Positions 63,379 to 64,000 of a DNA stretch of 64,000 nt are shown piece by piece. Under the pieces are notes generated by a model. It was given only the letters and a program-made list of their open reading frames with translations. It searched no databases and was not told where the DNA came from. A program made the position numbers and the translations under genes. The number at the start of each line of letters is the position of its first letter. Position 1 is the first letter of the stretch. Source of the DNA: Dechloromonas sp. Dech2017 (GTDB lineage: Bacteria > Pseudomonadota > Gammaproteobacteria > Burkholderiales > Rhodocyclaceae); contig SSXW01000021.1 of NCBI GenBank assembly GCA_009469585.1, positions 1 to 64,000 of the forward strand. Direction: 5' to 3'.

Positions 63379-64000
63379 TTATAGAACTGCGTTGAATATG
63401 TAGCCGACCATCAGAATGCCCAGGGCAACGACTCCCGCGAAGGTGGCAATCAGTTGTGGCTTCAAAGCTTTGCGCAAAATAATCATCTCAGGGGCTGAGA
63501 GGGCAATCACACTCATCATGAAGGCCAGTACGGTACCGAGGGCAGCGCCTTTGCCAATCAGCGCTTCAACAATCGGGATGATGCCGGCCGCGTTGGTGTA
63601 CATCGGCACGCCGAGTACCACGGCAGCGGGTACCGCCCACCAGACATCCTTGCCCATAAAGGATGCCATGAAGTCCTCGGGGACATAGCCGTGAATGCCA
63701 GCACCAAGTGCGATACCAGCAACGACGTACGGCCATACCTTGGCGACGATTTCCCGAATGTGACCGAGGCCAGCCTCGCCACGTTCGACCCAGGTCATCG
63801 AACTACCTTCGTATTCTTGGTCCGCTCTGGCCTGGATAGCTTTTACCCAGTCTTCGAGATAACGCTCCATCTTCAGCTGCCCGATAACCAGGCCGGAAAT
63901 GATGGCAACCAAGAGACCCAATCCCAAGTAGAGACCGGCAACTTTCCAGCCGAACATCCCAAACAGCAGTGCCAAGGCAACTTCATTGACCATGGGTGCC
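63379..64000 (-). CDS. Permease of the ArsP/YraQ (DUF318) family, partial
   Basis: The visible 204 residues end at 63379 and include several membrane helices, with GVPMYTNAAGIIPIVEALIGKG (a hallmark stretch) and SAPEMIILRKALKPQL. This matches the permease family that includes ArsP and proteins next to small thioredoxins. The start lies beyond the window edge. The neighbouring thioredoxin-like relic (63240-63368) is the usual partner, truncated here. Confidence 0.75.
   Translation of the reverse strand, partial: APMVNEVALALLFGMFGWKVAGLYLGLGLLVAIISGLVIGQLKMERYLEDWVKAIQARADQEYEGSSMTWVERGEAGLGHIREIVAKVWPYVVAGIALGAGIHGYVPEDFMASFMGKDVWWAVPAAVVLGVPMYTNAAGIIPIVEALIGKGAALGTVLAFMMSVIALSAPEMIILRKALKPQLIATFAGVVALGILMVGYIFNAVL

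Overview
The first 38.6 kb is dense, GC-rich housekeeping chromosome of a betaproteobacterium. A Rhodocyclales member (Azospira/Dechloromonas-like) is the best guess. This rests on the gene set and order (coaE-zapD-yacG, hemA-prfA-prmC-grxD, aceE-aceF-lpd with lipoyl domains on both E2 and E3), a PEP-CTERM protein and codon use; it was not tested by a database search. The last 25 kb is lower in GC and is a patchwork of acquired DNA.

Layout of the chromosomal part: a NamZ-type muramidase gene with a DOMON-like partner; trpB2; a SPOR protein with coaE; zapD and yacG; a Nudix/ThiE fusion with a DUF815 ATPase; mltA; an ammonium transporter behind an apparent NtrC/sigma-54 control region; a CBS-domain protein; glutathione peroxidase; a methyltransferase; a Pal-like lipoprotein; hemA-prfA-prmC-grxD; a LuxR-type regulator divergent from a PEP-CTERM protein; a two-component system; tRNA-Phe; rsmJ, sixA and ppk2; the pyruvate dehydrogenase operon on the minus strand; a NorE/NorF-like pair; and folD-purE-(ORF6N gene)-purK-sua5. 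A roughly 45-bp dispersed repeat occurs five times between these genes. In one copy it supplies the first codons of a membrane protein.

A tRNA-Ala(CGC) gene at 38.6 kb marks the start of the accessory region. Behind it lie a tyrosine recombinase with an apparently leaderless promoter, an XRE-like protein, a second recombinase-like protein that seems to lack the catalytic residues, and a GIY-YIG protein. Converging on these is a tightly overlapped minus-strand operon: serine recombinase, hsdM, hsdS, a DUF4268 protein, a SIR2 protein, hsdR and a HipA-like protein. This looks like a type I restriction system with extra defence genes built in. A TIR-like gene and a membrane-protein gene lie beyond it and probably form a second defence unit.

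A complete Tn402-type class 1 integron (52975-59347) sits between the serine recombinase and the TIR gene. Both 25-bp terminal repeats are present, flanked by a 5-bp target duplication TTTGA. It carries intI1 with a weak PcW promoter, one unrecognised cassette, qacEdelta1, sul1, orf5, a truncated tniB and an intact tniA. It lies 73 bp upstream of the serine recombinase, where that gene's res site would be expected, which fits the known habit of Tn402 elements of inserting into res sites. The window ends with a fused tautomerase, a rhodanese-like protein without its cysteine, and a run of truncated genes (ATP synthase gamma-like, CDF transporter, thioredoxin-like) before a partial permease.
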